Below, in pieces: positions 34,419 through 40,931 of a stretch of DNA of 41,615 nt. The translations under genes and the position numbers were made by a program. The stretch's first letter is position 1, and each line of letters opens with the position of its first letter. The notes beneath the pieces are model-generated. The model had not been told where the DNA came from. It worked only from the letters and a program-made list of their open reading frames with translations, and ran no database searches. The stretch covers positions 1,494,301 through 1,535,915 of the forward strand of contig NZ_GG657738.1 of the NCBI RefSeq assembly GCF_000158815.1, read 5' to 3'. Source of the DNA: Micromonospora sp. ATCC 39149. Its GTDB lineage: Bacteria > Actinomycetota > Actinomycetes > Mycobacteriales > Micromonosporaceae.

Positions 34419-34606
34419 CAGTCGGGGCGCACCGGGGAGTCGGTGAGCGCGCCCCGCACCACCGTGTACGTGGTGCCGTCGAGGACGAGGCCAAGGTGCC
34501 CGACGATCCGCAGCGGGCACCACGACTGGATGAGCACGTTGGTGGCGCCGTCGGCGAGGGCCGCGTTCTCGGTGGGCCGGACCAGCTCGTCCATGATCGA
34601 CCCCAT
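34406..34606 (-). CDS. Small unknown protein
   Basis: A 66-aa frame (MGSIMDELVRPTENAALADG to SPVRPDCYAL) with a balanced, protein-like composition including hydrophobic beta-like segments (NVLIQSWCPLRIVGHLGLVL, TTYTVVRGAL). There is no recognised family and no clear ribosome site; its start codon abuts the large hairpin at 34609-34654, which would lie in its leader. It overlaps the end of the opposing Ddn remnant by 13 bp. It may be real or a chance frame. Confidence 0.45.
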   Translation of the reverse strand: MGSIMDELVRPTENAALADGATNVLIQSWCPLRIVGHLGLVLDGTTYTVVRGALTDSPVRPDCYAL

Positions 34607-34608
34607 GC

Positions 34609-34654
34609 CGGCCAGGTGGCCGTATCCCGGCCTCCGGATACCGCCACCTGGCCG
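34609..34654. repeat. Long imperfect palindrome, similar to the one at 24059
   Basis: CGGCCAGGTGGC-C-GTATCC (34609-34627) pairs with GGATAC-C-GCCACCTGGCCG (34636-34654): 18 of 19 positions pair, with an 8-nt loop. CATG blocks flank both sides. Read on the minus strand it gives GTGGCGGTATCCGG and GGCCGGGATAC, nearly the arms of the hairpin at 24059-24102. It can act as a terminator, but its repeat nature suggests a palindromic repeat family. Confidence 0.7.
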
Positions 34655-34675
34655 ACATGATCTCCTCAGCCCGGG

Positions 34676-35080
34676 TCAGGCCGCCGGGTCGGGGCCGCCG
34701 CTGTCCTCGATCGCCTGACGGAGGGCCCGCGTGGCCTGGTCGATCAGCTTCGTGGCGTCCGTGCGGCCGTTGACCTGGATCTCCACCTCGGACTCCCCCG
34801 CCTGCACCCGAACGCTGACCTCGGTCCGCTGCTGGTCGACCCAGCTCTGCAACAGGTTGAACAGCCCCGGCAGCAGCGCCTGGGCCACCACCGCGATGAT
34901 TACTGCGTCGCTGAACCCGGGCCGTCCGCCGGGTCGCCCGCCGCCGGCGTCCCGCACTCCGGCGCGGAACTCCGGACGCTGGTGGATCCAGGTCAGCAGC
35001 GGCACCCGGGGCGGCCGGGTGGCGCGTGGCGTCAGCACCAGCCGCACCGGCTGCCGTGCCCCGGTCGAGGTTTCGGTCAC
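34676..35080 (-). CDS. EACC1-like (effector-associated constant component) protein
   Basis: A 134-aa protein resembling EACC1, a small constant component found with variable effectors and peptidases in bacterial conflict systems. Matching layout: N-terminal VRLVLTP strand, LLTWIHQRPEFRAGVR (family 'L-x-W-L-x-x-x-P-E-L-R-x-x-V'), a hydrophobic stretch DAVIIAVVAQALLPGLFNLLQSWV, then a beta-alpha tail TEVSVRVQAGESEVEIQVNG and LIDQATRALRQAIED. GTG 35080 is chosen for the GGAGAG upstream; ATG 35098 is an alternative. It lies 91 bp downstream of the M48 peptidase gene on the same strand, a gap filled by tandem repeats. Family assignment is by pattern memory. Confidence 0.7.
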   Translation of the reverse strand: MTETSTGARQPVRLVLTPRATRPPRVPLLTWIHQRPEFRAGVRDAGGGRPGGRPGFSDAVIIAVVAQALLPGLFNLLQSWVDQQRTEVSVRVQAGESEVEIQVNGRTDATKLIDQATRALRQAIEDSGGPDPAA

Positions 35081-35094
35081 GTGGTCGCTCTCCC

Positions 35095-35192
35095 TCATTC
35101 GTCGTCGCCGGGCCGCGATGCGTGTCGTCGCCGGGCCTCGATGGTCACCCGGCGTCCCCGGGCCGCGATGGTCACCCGGAGTCGCCGGGCCG
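35095..35192 (-). repeat. Four tandem repeats across the M48 peptidase 3' end
   Basis: On the minus strand, copies of a CGGCCCGGCGAC...GGGTGACCATCG unit stand end to end: 35166-35192 (27 bp), 35139-35165 (27 bp), 35116-35138 (23 bp) and about 35095-35115 (21 bp). The first copy encodes the last residues of the peptidase and its stop; the later copies duplicate that end into the spacer before the EACC1-like gene. The first two copies differ at only two or three positions. Confidence 0.85.
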
Positions 35193-37403
35193 GAACGTGA
35201 TCTTGCCGTCGACCACCGACAGGACACCGTCGACGCCGAACGCATCGTCACTGGTGAACGGGATGGTCCCGAAGTAGCCGTCGGCGGTGCCGGTCGCCCG
35301 CACCGACCCCTGCCCGTCGTACGGCGTCGACACCCGTGCGGTGGCGGGGCCGGTCAGCTCCACCACGATCTGCGGGTACTCGGTGATCTTCCAGGCAATC
35401 TTCTTCACCGAGCCGCTGTCGTAGTAGCGGAAGGGGCAGCCCACCGGGGCGGCCACCTTCTGCGCCGCGCAGGCGTCCAGGTGTTTGCGCACCTCCGCCT
35501 CGGCCGCCGCCCGCGCGCCCGACGTCAGCACCGGCTCCAGCCGCACCTCGCCCGCGCTGTCCTGTCCGGGGACGACGGCGACGGTCTGTGACGGGGTCTC
35601 GGCGAGCACGTTGGTCTGCCCGCCGACCGTGTACAGGCCGGGCAGCAGCGCGAGGCTGTCCCCCTCCGGAGCCGTCGGGACCGGCACCCCGTTGACCGTC
35701 AGACCCGCCTGCCCGCCGGGGACGCTCAGCGCGGCCGGGCCGCCGGTGAGCCGCCACTCGTGGAACAGGCCCAGGGTCGCCGACTCCTCCCGGCGCAGCG
35801 ACAGCTCGGCCTGCACCCGCTGGCCGGCGAGGCTGAACTCGACCTTGGCCGTCGCCTCGTCGCCGTCGCGCTCGACCGAGGTCACGTCGACGTCGTCGGG
35901 CGGCTGGTAGCCGTCGGCCTCGACGAGCGCGGCGAGCCGGTCGATGTCGCCGGCCGCCGACCGCGCGTCGGGCTGCACCAGCTCCAGGGCCGCCCGGGCG
36001 TCGTGGTCCGCGAGAGCCGAGAAGTACCCGTCGACCGTCTCCGCTGGGCGGAACAGCGCCCACTGCGTCACCCCGAGCAGGGTGCCGCCGAGACCGCAGA
36101 CCAGGGCCAGCACGCCGGCCACCAGCACCGCACGCGGGGACGCCACCGCCCCCGGCCGCCCGAACAGCACCTCGGCGGTGACCGGGGCGACGGCGGCGGC
36201 ACCGGCCGCCGGGGAAAGCTCCTCCAGCCGGTCCAACCGCAGCTCGGACGCCGGGTGCGTGGCGCAGACCGCCTCGTCCCAGCCGCTGCGCCCGCTCTCG
36301 AACGACTTGCGCCGCTCCAGCATGTCCCGCATGCCCCGGGCATGGCCGGCGAGCACGGCGCCCGCGTCGGCGCGGTACTCGGCTGCCCGGACGTCACGGG
36401 AGTGCAGCGGCAGCACCACGTACCGCATGGTGAGCAGCACGGGCCAGAAGAAGACGAACACCACGAAGTTGGTCGCCGGGTGCGGGAAGGTCCGCATCAG
36501 CCACGTCGGCACGGCGTGCACCAGCACCAGGGGCAGCGCCACGCCACGGACGAACGCGCTGGTCACCTCGTCGCCGGTGCGCCAGTGCACCAGCTCATGG
36601 CTGATCAGCGCCGCGATGTCCTCGTCGGACTCGCCGAGCAGGCTGGTGGTGACGACCACGTGCCGGGCGTACGCGCGGGCGTTGGTGAGCACCGGGTCGT
36701 CCTCGATGAGCAGCCGGGGCACGTTGGGCAGGCCGAGGGCGCGCGCGCAGTCGTACAGGATGGGTCGGAGCCGTTCGGCCTCGCGGCGGCTGAGCCGGCG
36801 CGCGCCCGAGATGGCCAGCAGACGCGGCTCCCACATGATCCGGTAGAGGGTGTAGAGCACGCCGATCAGCGCGGCGGCGACCACCATCCCGGCCAGGCCG
36901 GTGAACAGGTTCGCCGGCTCGTCGAACGCGTCGAGCCAGGGCCACACCAGCACCGCCAGGAAACCGGCGAGGAACCCGATCGCGAAGCCGGCGAAGCCGC
37001 CGAGCACCCCGCCGGAGCGGGCGACAAAGGCGTCGAGCAGCGAGCCGACCAGCGGGGCGTCCCGCAGCACCTCCGGCAGTTGGTCGCCGACCTGGGTGCC
37101 GCCGGCGACCAGGCCGTAGACGGCGAGGATGATCCCGCCCCCGACCGCGAGGAGCAGGGCGACCGGTACGTAGAACCAGGTGGCCAGGAACGCGCCCAGC
37201 ACTCCGCGCCAGTCGCGCAGCACGCCGGAACGTAGCCAGACCAGGGTGTTCGGGTATCCGAGCGGACGGTTGGCGAAGCTCTGACCGAGGCGGGACGAGT
37301 CCTCGCGATCGGCGGGCGATGCGGGATCGGCGGGCGACGCAGGGTCGGTGGGTGTCTCGGCTACGGCGGGTCTGACCTGCGGGTCAGCGTCCGGGTCGCG
37401 CAC
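35172..37403 (-). CDS. Large membrane M48 metallopeptidase with extracellular tail
   Basis: A 743-aa zinc peptidase related to HtpX/Ste24. The first 65 residues are acidic and Pro-rich with a repeated SPADPAS motif. Several membrane segments follow (about 67-101, 130-157, 167-189), then the cytoplasmic M48 core: HELVH (269-273) and the third zinc ligand Glu342 in RAAEYRADAGAVLAG. More helices flank it (about 285-300, 305-335). Near residue 425-450 another membrane segment leads to a 290-residue C-terminal domain, probably outside the cell, of which VDGYFSALADHDARAALELV resembles DUF4878/NTF2-like folds. Typical HtpX is about 290 aa, so this is much larger. GTG 37403 has GAGGAG 5 nt upstream. 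Neighbour of the EACC1-like gene. Confidence 0.9.
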   Translation of the reverse strand: MRDPDADPQVRPAVAETPTDPASPADPASPADREDSSRLGQSFANRPLGYPNTLVWLRSGVLRDWRGVLGAFLATWFYVPVALLLAVGGGIILAVYGLVAGGTQVGDQLPEVLRDAPLVGSLLDAFVARSGGVLGGFAGFAIGFLAGFLAVLVWPWLDAFDEPANLFTGLAGMVVAAALIGVLYTLYRIMWEPRLLAISGARRLSRREAERLRPILYDCARALGLPNVPRLLIEDDPVLTNARAYARHVVVTTSLLGESDEDIAALISHELVHWRTGDEVTSAFVRGVALPLVLVHAVPTWLMRTFPHPATNFVVFVFFWPVLLTMRYVVLPLHSRDVRAAEYRADAGAVLAGHARGMRDMLERRKSFESGRSGWDEAVCATHPASELRLDRLEELSPAAGAAAVAPVTAEVLFGRPGAVASPRAVLVAGVLALVCGLGGTLLGVTQWALFRPAETVDGYFSALADHDARAALELVQPDARSAAGDIDRLAALVEADGYQPPDDVDVTSVERDGDEATAKVEFSLAGQRVQAELSLRREESATLGLFHEWRLTGGPAALSVPGGQAGLTVNGVPVPTAPEGDSLALLPGLYTVGGQTNVLAETPSQTVAVVPGQDSAGEVRLEPVLTSGARAAAEAEVRKHLDACAAQKVAAPVGCPFRYYDSGSVKKIAWKITEYPQIVVELTGPATARVSTPYDGQGSVRATGTADGYFGTIPFTSDDAFGVDGVLSVVDGKITFRPGDSG

Positions 37404-37706
37404 GGCGGCTCCTCGAATCAGCCCGCCACCGCAGTCGGTGGCGAATGGGAATGGTTCACGGGCACGGCGTATCGGACGGGCGGCTCGGCCGACCGTCGGA
37501 GGAATTGCGCAGGTGCGATGAATGCCGCCGGTTCCGTTCACGGGAATCGACGACGTCGCAGCACATTACCCGTCCCCAATGGATCTCGCCAGCGGCATTC
37601 CGACAGCGTTTCCTAACCTGAGTCAGGCCGACAAGCGTGACCGTGGATCATTCACGAAATGTGAAACCCTCTCGCCGCGGCCGGCGGAAACGCGACACTG
37701 GTCGTC
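37404..37706. other. Intergenic region upstream of the M48 gene
   Basis: About 300 bp with somewhat lower GC than its neighbours (ATTACCC, TTTCCTAACC, ATTCACGAAATG). It should carry the M48 promoter on the minus strand and any promoter of the decayed methyltransferase on the plus strand. No gene or clear hairpin seen; TCGGAGGAATTGCG around 37496 looks like a ribosome site but leads to no convincing frame. Confidence 0.35.
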
Positions 37707-38300
37707 GTGGACGACGCCGTACGACCACAACCGGACCGGCTGGGAAGGGCCGCCGAGAAGCACGTCCGGGAACACGACGATCTGCTGCACGCGGCCCGCG
37801 AGCCGGCGCGGCCCACCGACGCGCTGCGGTACTGGGGGTGACCTGCCGGTATGTGGTGGCCGCAGTCCCCGGCGCACCCCTGCGCACCGGCTGCGCGGAC
37901 CTGGTCTACACCGGCGAGGGAGCCCCCATCTGGATGCGGGGCCTGGCCGCCTGGGCGCGCGACGTCGCCCGGCTGCTGCGGCCGGCGGGCCATCTGTTCG
38001 TACCCGGCGGTCGCCCTGTGGAGCTGGGACGCCGACGAGCCCCGGATCCGGGCCGACCGCAGCTACTTCGGCGATTCCTTCGTCAACGACACGTTCCCCG
38101 GCCACGGGCGGTGGAATGGCAGTGGACCCTCGGGGAAATCGTCAACGTGGTGCTCGCCGCCGGTCTGGAACCGCTGCACCTGGCCGAACACCCCGAACCG
38201 TTCCGGCGGCCGGACGCAATCGCGGCGGCGGCCTGGGTGGGACGACTGCCGAACTCGTTCTCCCTGCTCGCCCGCCGCCGCCCTCGGCGTCGAGCAGGGT
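37707..38300 (+). pseudogene. Decayed class I SAM methyltransferase
   Basis: Fragments of one methyltransferase lie in order but in different frames. GTG 37707 onward: HVREHDDLLHAAREPARPTD then ALRYWG, then a TGA at 37839. Soon after: GCADLVYTGEGAPIWMRGLA with VARLLRPAGHLFV, the second half of the SAM domain. A frame change at about 38012-38020 leads to YFGDSFVNDTFPGHGRW, and another near 38115 to VEWQWTLGEIVNVVLAAGLE, HLAEHPEPFRRPD and LPNSFSLLARRR. The glycine-rich motif I and strand 2 are missing, so about 60-70 codons are deleted. At least two frameshifts plus the deletion make it inactive. Confidence 0.8.
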
Positions 38301-38331
38301 CTACCAGCTCTCGTGCGGACCCCCGCGAACC

Positions 38332-38772
38332 TCACGGAAGGTAGCCAGCCTGTGGCGAGCTCAGGGGCGCAGCGGGTCGTACCCGCGCCACCACGGCACG
38401 CAGGTCCGGCTCCGGCACCAGCTCCGGGTCGGCCCGTACGTCGATCGCCACGCCGGGCTCGACCAGCCGGAACGCCTCGCCGTCGCCGACCAGGCCGGTG
38501 ACGCCGCCCTCGGTGAACTCGGTGAGCGGCCACTGCGTGGCGTCCCGCTCGTGATAGTCGGCAAGGAAGTCACGCAGCTCGTCGAGCGTGCCCAACCGGC
38601 CGCCGCGCAGGACGTGCACCCGCAGGTCGACCCGCCAGCCCTCCTCCACCTGGCGTTCCCACACCCGGGTACGGAAGCGCACTCCCTCCCACTCGCTGGT
38701 GAAGTCGGACACCTCCTCGCCGATCCCCGCCGGCACGTACCCGATGACGAACCCGCCCAGGCCCTCGCTCAT
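38332..38772 (-). CDS. Unknown 146-aa protein
   Basis: A 146-aa cytoplasmic protein with balanced composition, no signal peptide or membrane segment. Readable parts: GGFVIGYVPAGIGEEVSDFTSEWEGVRFRTRVWE, VDLRVHVLRGGRLGTLDELRDFLADYHERD, GLVGDGEAFRLVEPGVAIDV. This looks like a conserved small actinomycete protein, perhaps of two alternating beta-sheet halves, but I do not recognise the family. ATG 38772 has a strong ribosome site (GGGGAGGG). Its stop faces the decayed methyltransferase, and it is the only intact gene between the pseudogene and the LysR gene. Confidence 0.8.
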   Translation of the reverse strand: MSEGLGGFVIGYVPAGIGEEVSDFTSEWEGVRFRTRVWERQVEEGWRVDLRVHVLRGGRLGTLDELRDFLADYHERDATQWPLTEFTEGGVTGLVGDGEAFRLVEPGVAIDVRADPELVPEPDLRAVVARVRPAAPLSSPQAGYLP

Positions 38773-38860
38773 CGACCCTCCCCGTCAGCGGACCCGACCC
38801 TGCGCCGGATCTTGGACATCTATCGTCCACACCAGACGGAAGCTGTCCAGGGGGCCCGGC

Positions 38861-38924
38861 GCGACGGGGCTCAGCCGAGGAGCGCGACAAGGGCGACGGG
38901 GCTCAGCCGAGGAGCGCGACAAGG
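38861..38924 (-). repeat. Perfect 32-bp tandem duplication at the LysR 3' end
   Basis: GCGACGGGGCTCAGCCGAGG plus the next 12 bases at 38861-38892 is repeated without change at 38893-38924. The second copy contains the LysR stop codon and last codons (VALLG), so the duplication extended the end of the gene into the spacer. Confidence 0.95.
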
Positions 38925-39805
38925 GCGTGGACGGCCGGGTTGGTGGTGTCGCGGGGCCAGGCGAGAGCGACGTCCACCGTGGGGGTCGGCGCGGCGAACC
39001 GGCGCAGCAGTACCCCCGGCACCTTCACCGCCCGGGCACGACCGGCCGGCACGGCCGCGATCACGTCGCCCTGCGCCACCGCGCGCAGCAACTGCTCGTC
39101 GTCGGGCTCCTGCCGGACGAGCCGGAAGCCTCCGCGCGGCCACACCTGGGCGATGGTCCGGTCGAACATGCCGGGGCCGTTGTCGCGTGGCCACATGACG
39201 GCCGGCAGGTCCACCACCTCGGCCCGGGTGATCCGGCGACGGCCGGTGGCCAGCGGATGCCCCGCCGGCAGCGCCAGCAGCAGCTCCTCGGTGTCGACCG
39301 TGCGGCACGCAAGCGCCGGCTCGTCGACCGGCGGACGGACGAACGCCGCGTCGAGCCGGCCCGCGAGCAGCCCGGCGACGTTCGGCGCGGTCCAGGCGGT
39401 CTCGGAGACCACCTCCACGTCGGGGTGGGCGGCGCGGAACCTGGCCACCAGCGCGTCCACCCGGCCGCCGCGCGCCGACCGGGTGTACGCCAACCGCAGC
39501 CGGCCGCCCCGGCCCCGCACCAGGTCGCGGATGCGGGCGGCGCCGGCGTCGACCTCGGCGAGCAGCCGGGCGGCCTCGGCGGCCACCCGCTCGCCGACCT
39601 CGGTCAGCGTGCAGCCCCGGCTGGTGCGGTGCACGAGCGGCACACCGAGCTGGCGTTCCAGGGCGCGGATCTGCTGACTGAGCGCCGGCTGGGCGATGTG
39701 CAGGCGCGCGGCGGCCCGGGTGAAGTGCAGCTCCTCGGCGAGCACGGCGAAGTAGCGCAGCCGGCGCAGGTCCAACCAGGCGTTCCGGTGCGGCGGATCG
39801 GGCAT
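38903..39805 (-). CDS. LysR family transcriptional regulator
   Basis: A 300-aa LTTR. Winged HTH at about residues 12-70: LDLRRLRYFAVLAEELHFTRAAARLHIAQPALSQQIRALERQLGVPLVHRTSRG. The co-inducer domain follows (LRLAYTRSARGGRVDALVARFRAAHPDVEV, LLAGRLDAAFVRPP, ALPAGHPLA). It is divergent from the D-amino-acid-oxidase-like gene, with a perfect ATAAGCG-C-CGCTTAT palindrome 10 bp upstream of its start, so it is the likely regulator of that gene and of itself. ATG 39805 is chosen; the longer frame has no protein-like lead. The effector is unknown. Confidence 0.94.
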   Translation of the reverse strand: MPDPPHRNAWLDLRRLRYFAVLAEELHFTRAAARLHIAQPALSQQIRALERQLGVPLVHRTSRGCTLTEVGERVAAEAARLLAEVDAGAARIRDLVRGRGGRLRLAYTRSARGGRVDALVARFRAAHPDVEVVSETAWTAPNVAGLLAGRLDAAFVRPPVDEPALACRTVDTEELLLALPAGHPLATGRRRITRAEVVDLPAVMWPRDNGPGMFDRTIAQVWPRGGFRLVRQEPDDEQLLRAVAQGDVIAAVPAGRARAVKVPGVLLRRFAAPTPTVDVALAWPRDTTNPAVHALVALLG

Positions 39806-39814
39806 GCCTGGATC

Positions 39815-39829
39815 ATAAGCGCCGCTTAT
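39815..39829. promoter_or_regulatory. LysR operator palindrome
   Basis: ATAAGCG (39815-39821), spacer C, CGCTTAT (39823-39829): a perfect AT-rich-ended dyad in very GC-rich DNA, 10 bp upstream of the LysR ATG and about 120 bp upstream of the divergent oxidase gene. Its size and position fit an LTTR binding site. Confidence 0.7.
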
Positions 39830-39951
39830 CGCCGCCTGCCCGATCCGTCTTGGACGCCCTCCCGGGCGACCGGACACGATCCGAGGCCAGGACGCGACGG
39901 GCGCGGCCAGGACACGACGGCGCGAACGGGCGGCGACGGGAGGAGCAGGCG

Positions 39952-40908
39952 ATGGCGGACAGGGCGGACGTGGTGGTGGTCGGCGGCGGGGTCATCGGGT
40001 TGACCGCCGCCGTCGTGCTGGGACAGCGGGGCGCGCGGGTGACCGTGCTGGCGGCGGACGACCCGACGGACACCGTGTCGGCGGTGGCCGCCGCGGTGTG
40101 GTACCCGACCCACACCGACGAGGACCCCCGGGTGTTGCGCTGGGCGAGCGAGACGCACGCGGAGCTGGGCCGCCAGGCGGGGGCGGGCGTGCCGGGGGTG
40201 GTGGCCCGGCCGACGCGGATGCTGCTGCGCCACCGCTACGGCGGCCCACCCTGGTGGGCGGCGGCCACGGGGGACCTGGTGGCCGAGCCGGCCGCCCCGC
40301 CGTACACGACGACGCTGCGGTTCACCGCCCCGACGGTGGAGATGACGCCGTACCTGGGGTGGCTGGCCGAGCGGGTCGAGGCCGGCGGAGGGCGGGTCCT
40401 GCGCCGCCGGGTGCGGCACCTCGCCGAGGCGTTCGACACCGCCCCTACGGTGGTCAACGCGACCGGCCTGGCCGCCGGCCGGCTCGCCGCCGATCCGGCC
40501 GTGTACCCGGTGCGCGGGCACCTGGTGCTGGTGGCGAACCCGGGCCTGACCACGTCGGTCCGGGACGAGGACGACCCGGCCGGGATCACCTACGTGCACC
40601 CGCGCCGACACGACGTGGTGCTCGGCGGCACGTACCAGCCGGGGGTGTGGGACACCCGGCCCGACTCGCAGACGGCGGCGGCGATCCGGCGGCGGTGCGT
40701 GACCCTGGTGCCGGAGCTGGCCGACGCGCCGGTGTTGGGCGAGCGGATCGGGCTGCGCCCGGCCCGACACGGCGGGCCCCGGGTGGCGGCGGAACCGGCG
40801 GGTCCGGCCGGAGGCCGGCTGGTGCACGCGTACGGGCACGGCGGCGCCGGGGTCACCCTGTCCTGGGGGTGCGCCGCCGAGGTCGCCCGCCTCGCCCTGG
40901 ACGGGTGA
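39952..40908 (+). CDS. FAD-dependent oxidase, D-amino-acid oxidase (DAO) type
   Basis: A 318-aa flavoenzyme that would oxidise D-amino acids to 2-oxo acids, ammonia and peroxide. FAD-binding VVVVGGGVIGLTAAVVLGQRGARVTVL at the N-terminus, AVAAAVWYP, NATGLAAGRLAADPAVYPVRGHLVLV, and the DAO signature near the C-terminus LVHAYGHGGAGVTLSWGCA, matching the family pattern [LIVM]2-H-[NHA]-Y-G-x-[GSA]2-x-G-x5-G-x-A. The length is slightly under the usual 320-350. ATG 39952 has GGGAGGAG upstream. It is controlled, by inference, by the divergent LysR. Exact substrate (D-amino acid, or glycine/sarcosine-like) is uncertain. Confidence 0.92.
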   Translation: MADRADVVVVGGGVIGLTAAVVLGQRGARVTVLAADDPTDTVSAVAAAVWYPTHTDEDPRVLRWASETHAELGRQAGAGVPGVVARPTRMLLRHRYGGPPWWAAATGDLVAEPAAPPYTTTLRFTAPTVEMTPYLGWLAERVEAGGGRVLRRRVRHLAEAFDTAPTVVNATGLAAGRLAADPAVYPVRGHLVLVANPGLTTSVRDEDDPAGITYVHPRRHDVVLGGTYQPGVWDTRPDSQTAAAIRRRCVTLVPELADAPVLGERIGLRPARHGGPRVAAEPAGPAGGRLVHAYGHGGAGVTLSWGCAAEVARLALDG

Positions 40909-40924
40909 CCCCGGCCCTGGACGG
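40894..40924 (+). repeat. Short tandem copy of the DAO gene 3' end
   Basis: GCCCTGGACGG at 40894-40904 (codons for the last residues LDG) recurs at 40914-40924, each followed by a stop (TGA 40906-40908 and TAG 40926-40928). This resembles the larger 3'-end duplications of the M48 and LysR genes nearby. Confidence 0.6.
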
Positions 40925-40931
40925 CTAGACC

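Noticed and set aside
31645..34647. 1000-codon minus-strand frame opposite the GMC and AKR genes
   Set aside because: Antisense to two genes with clear catalytic motifs; composition typical of a shadow frame.
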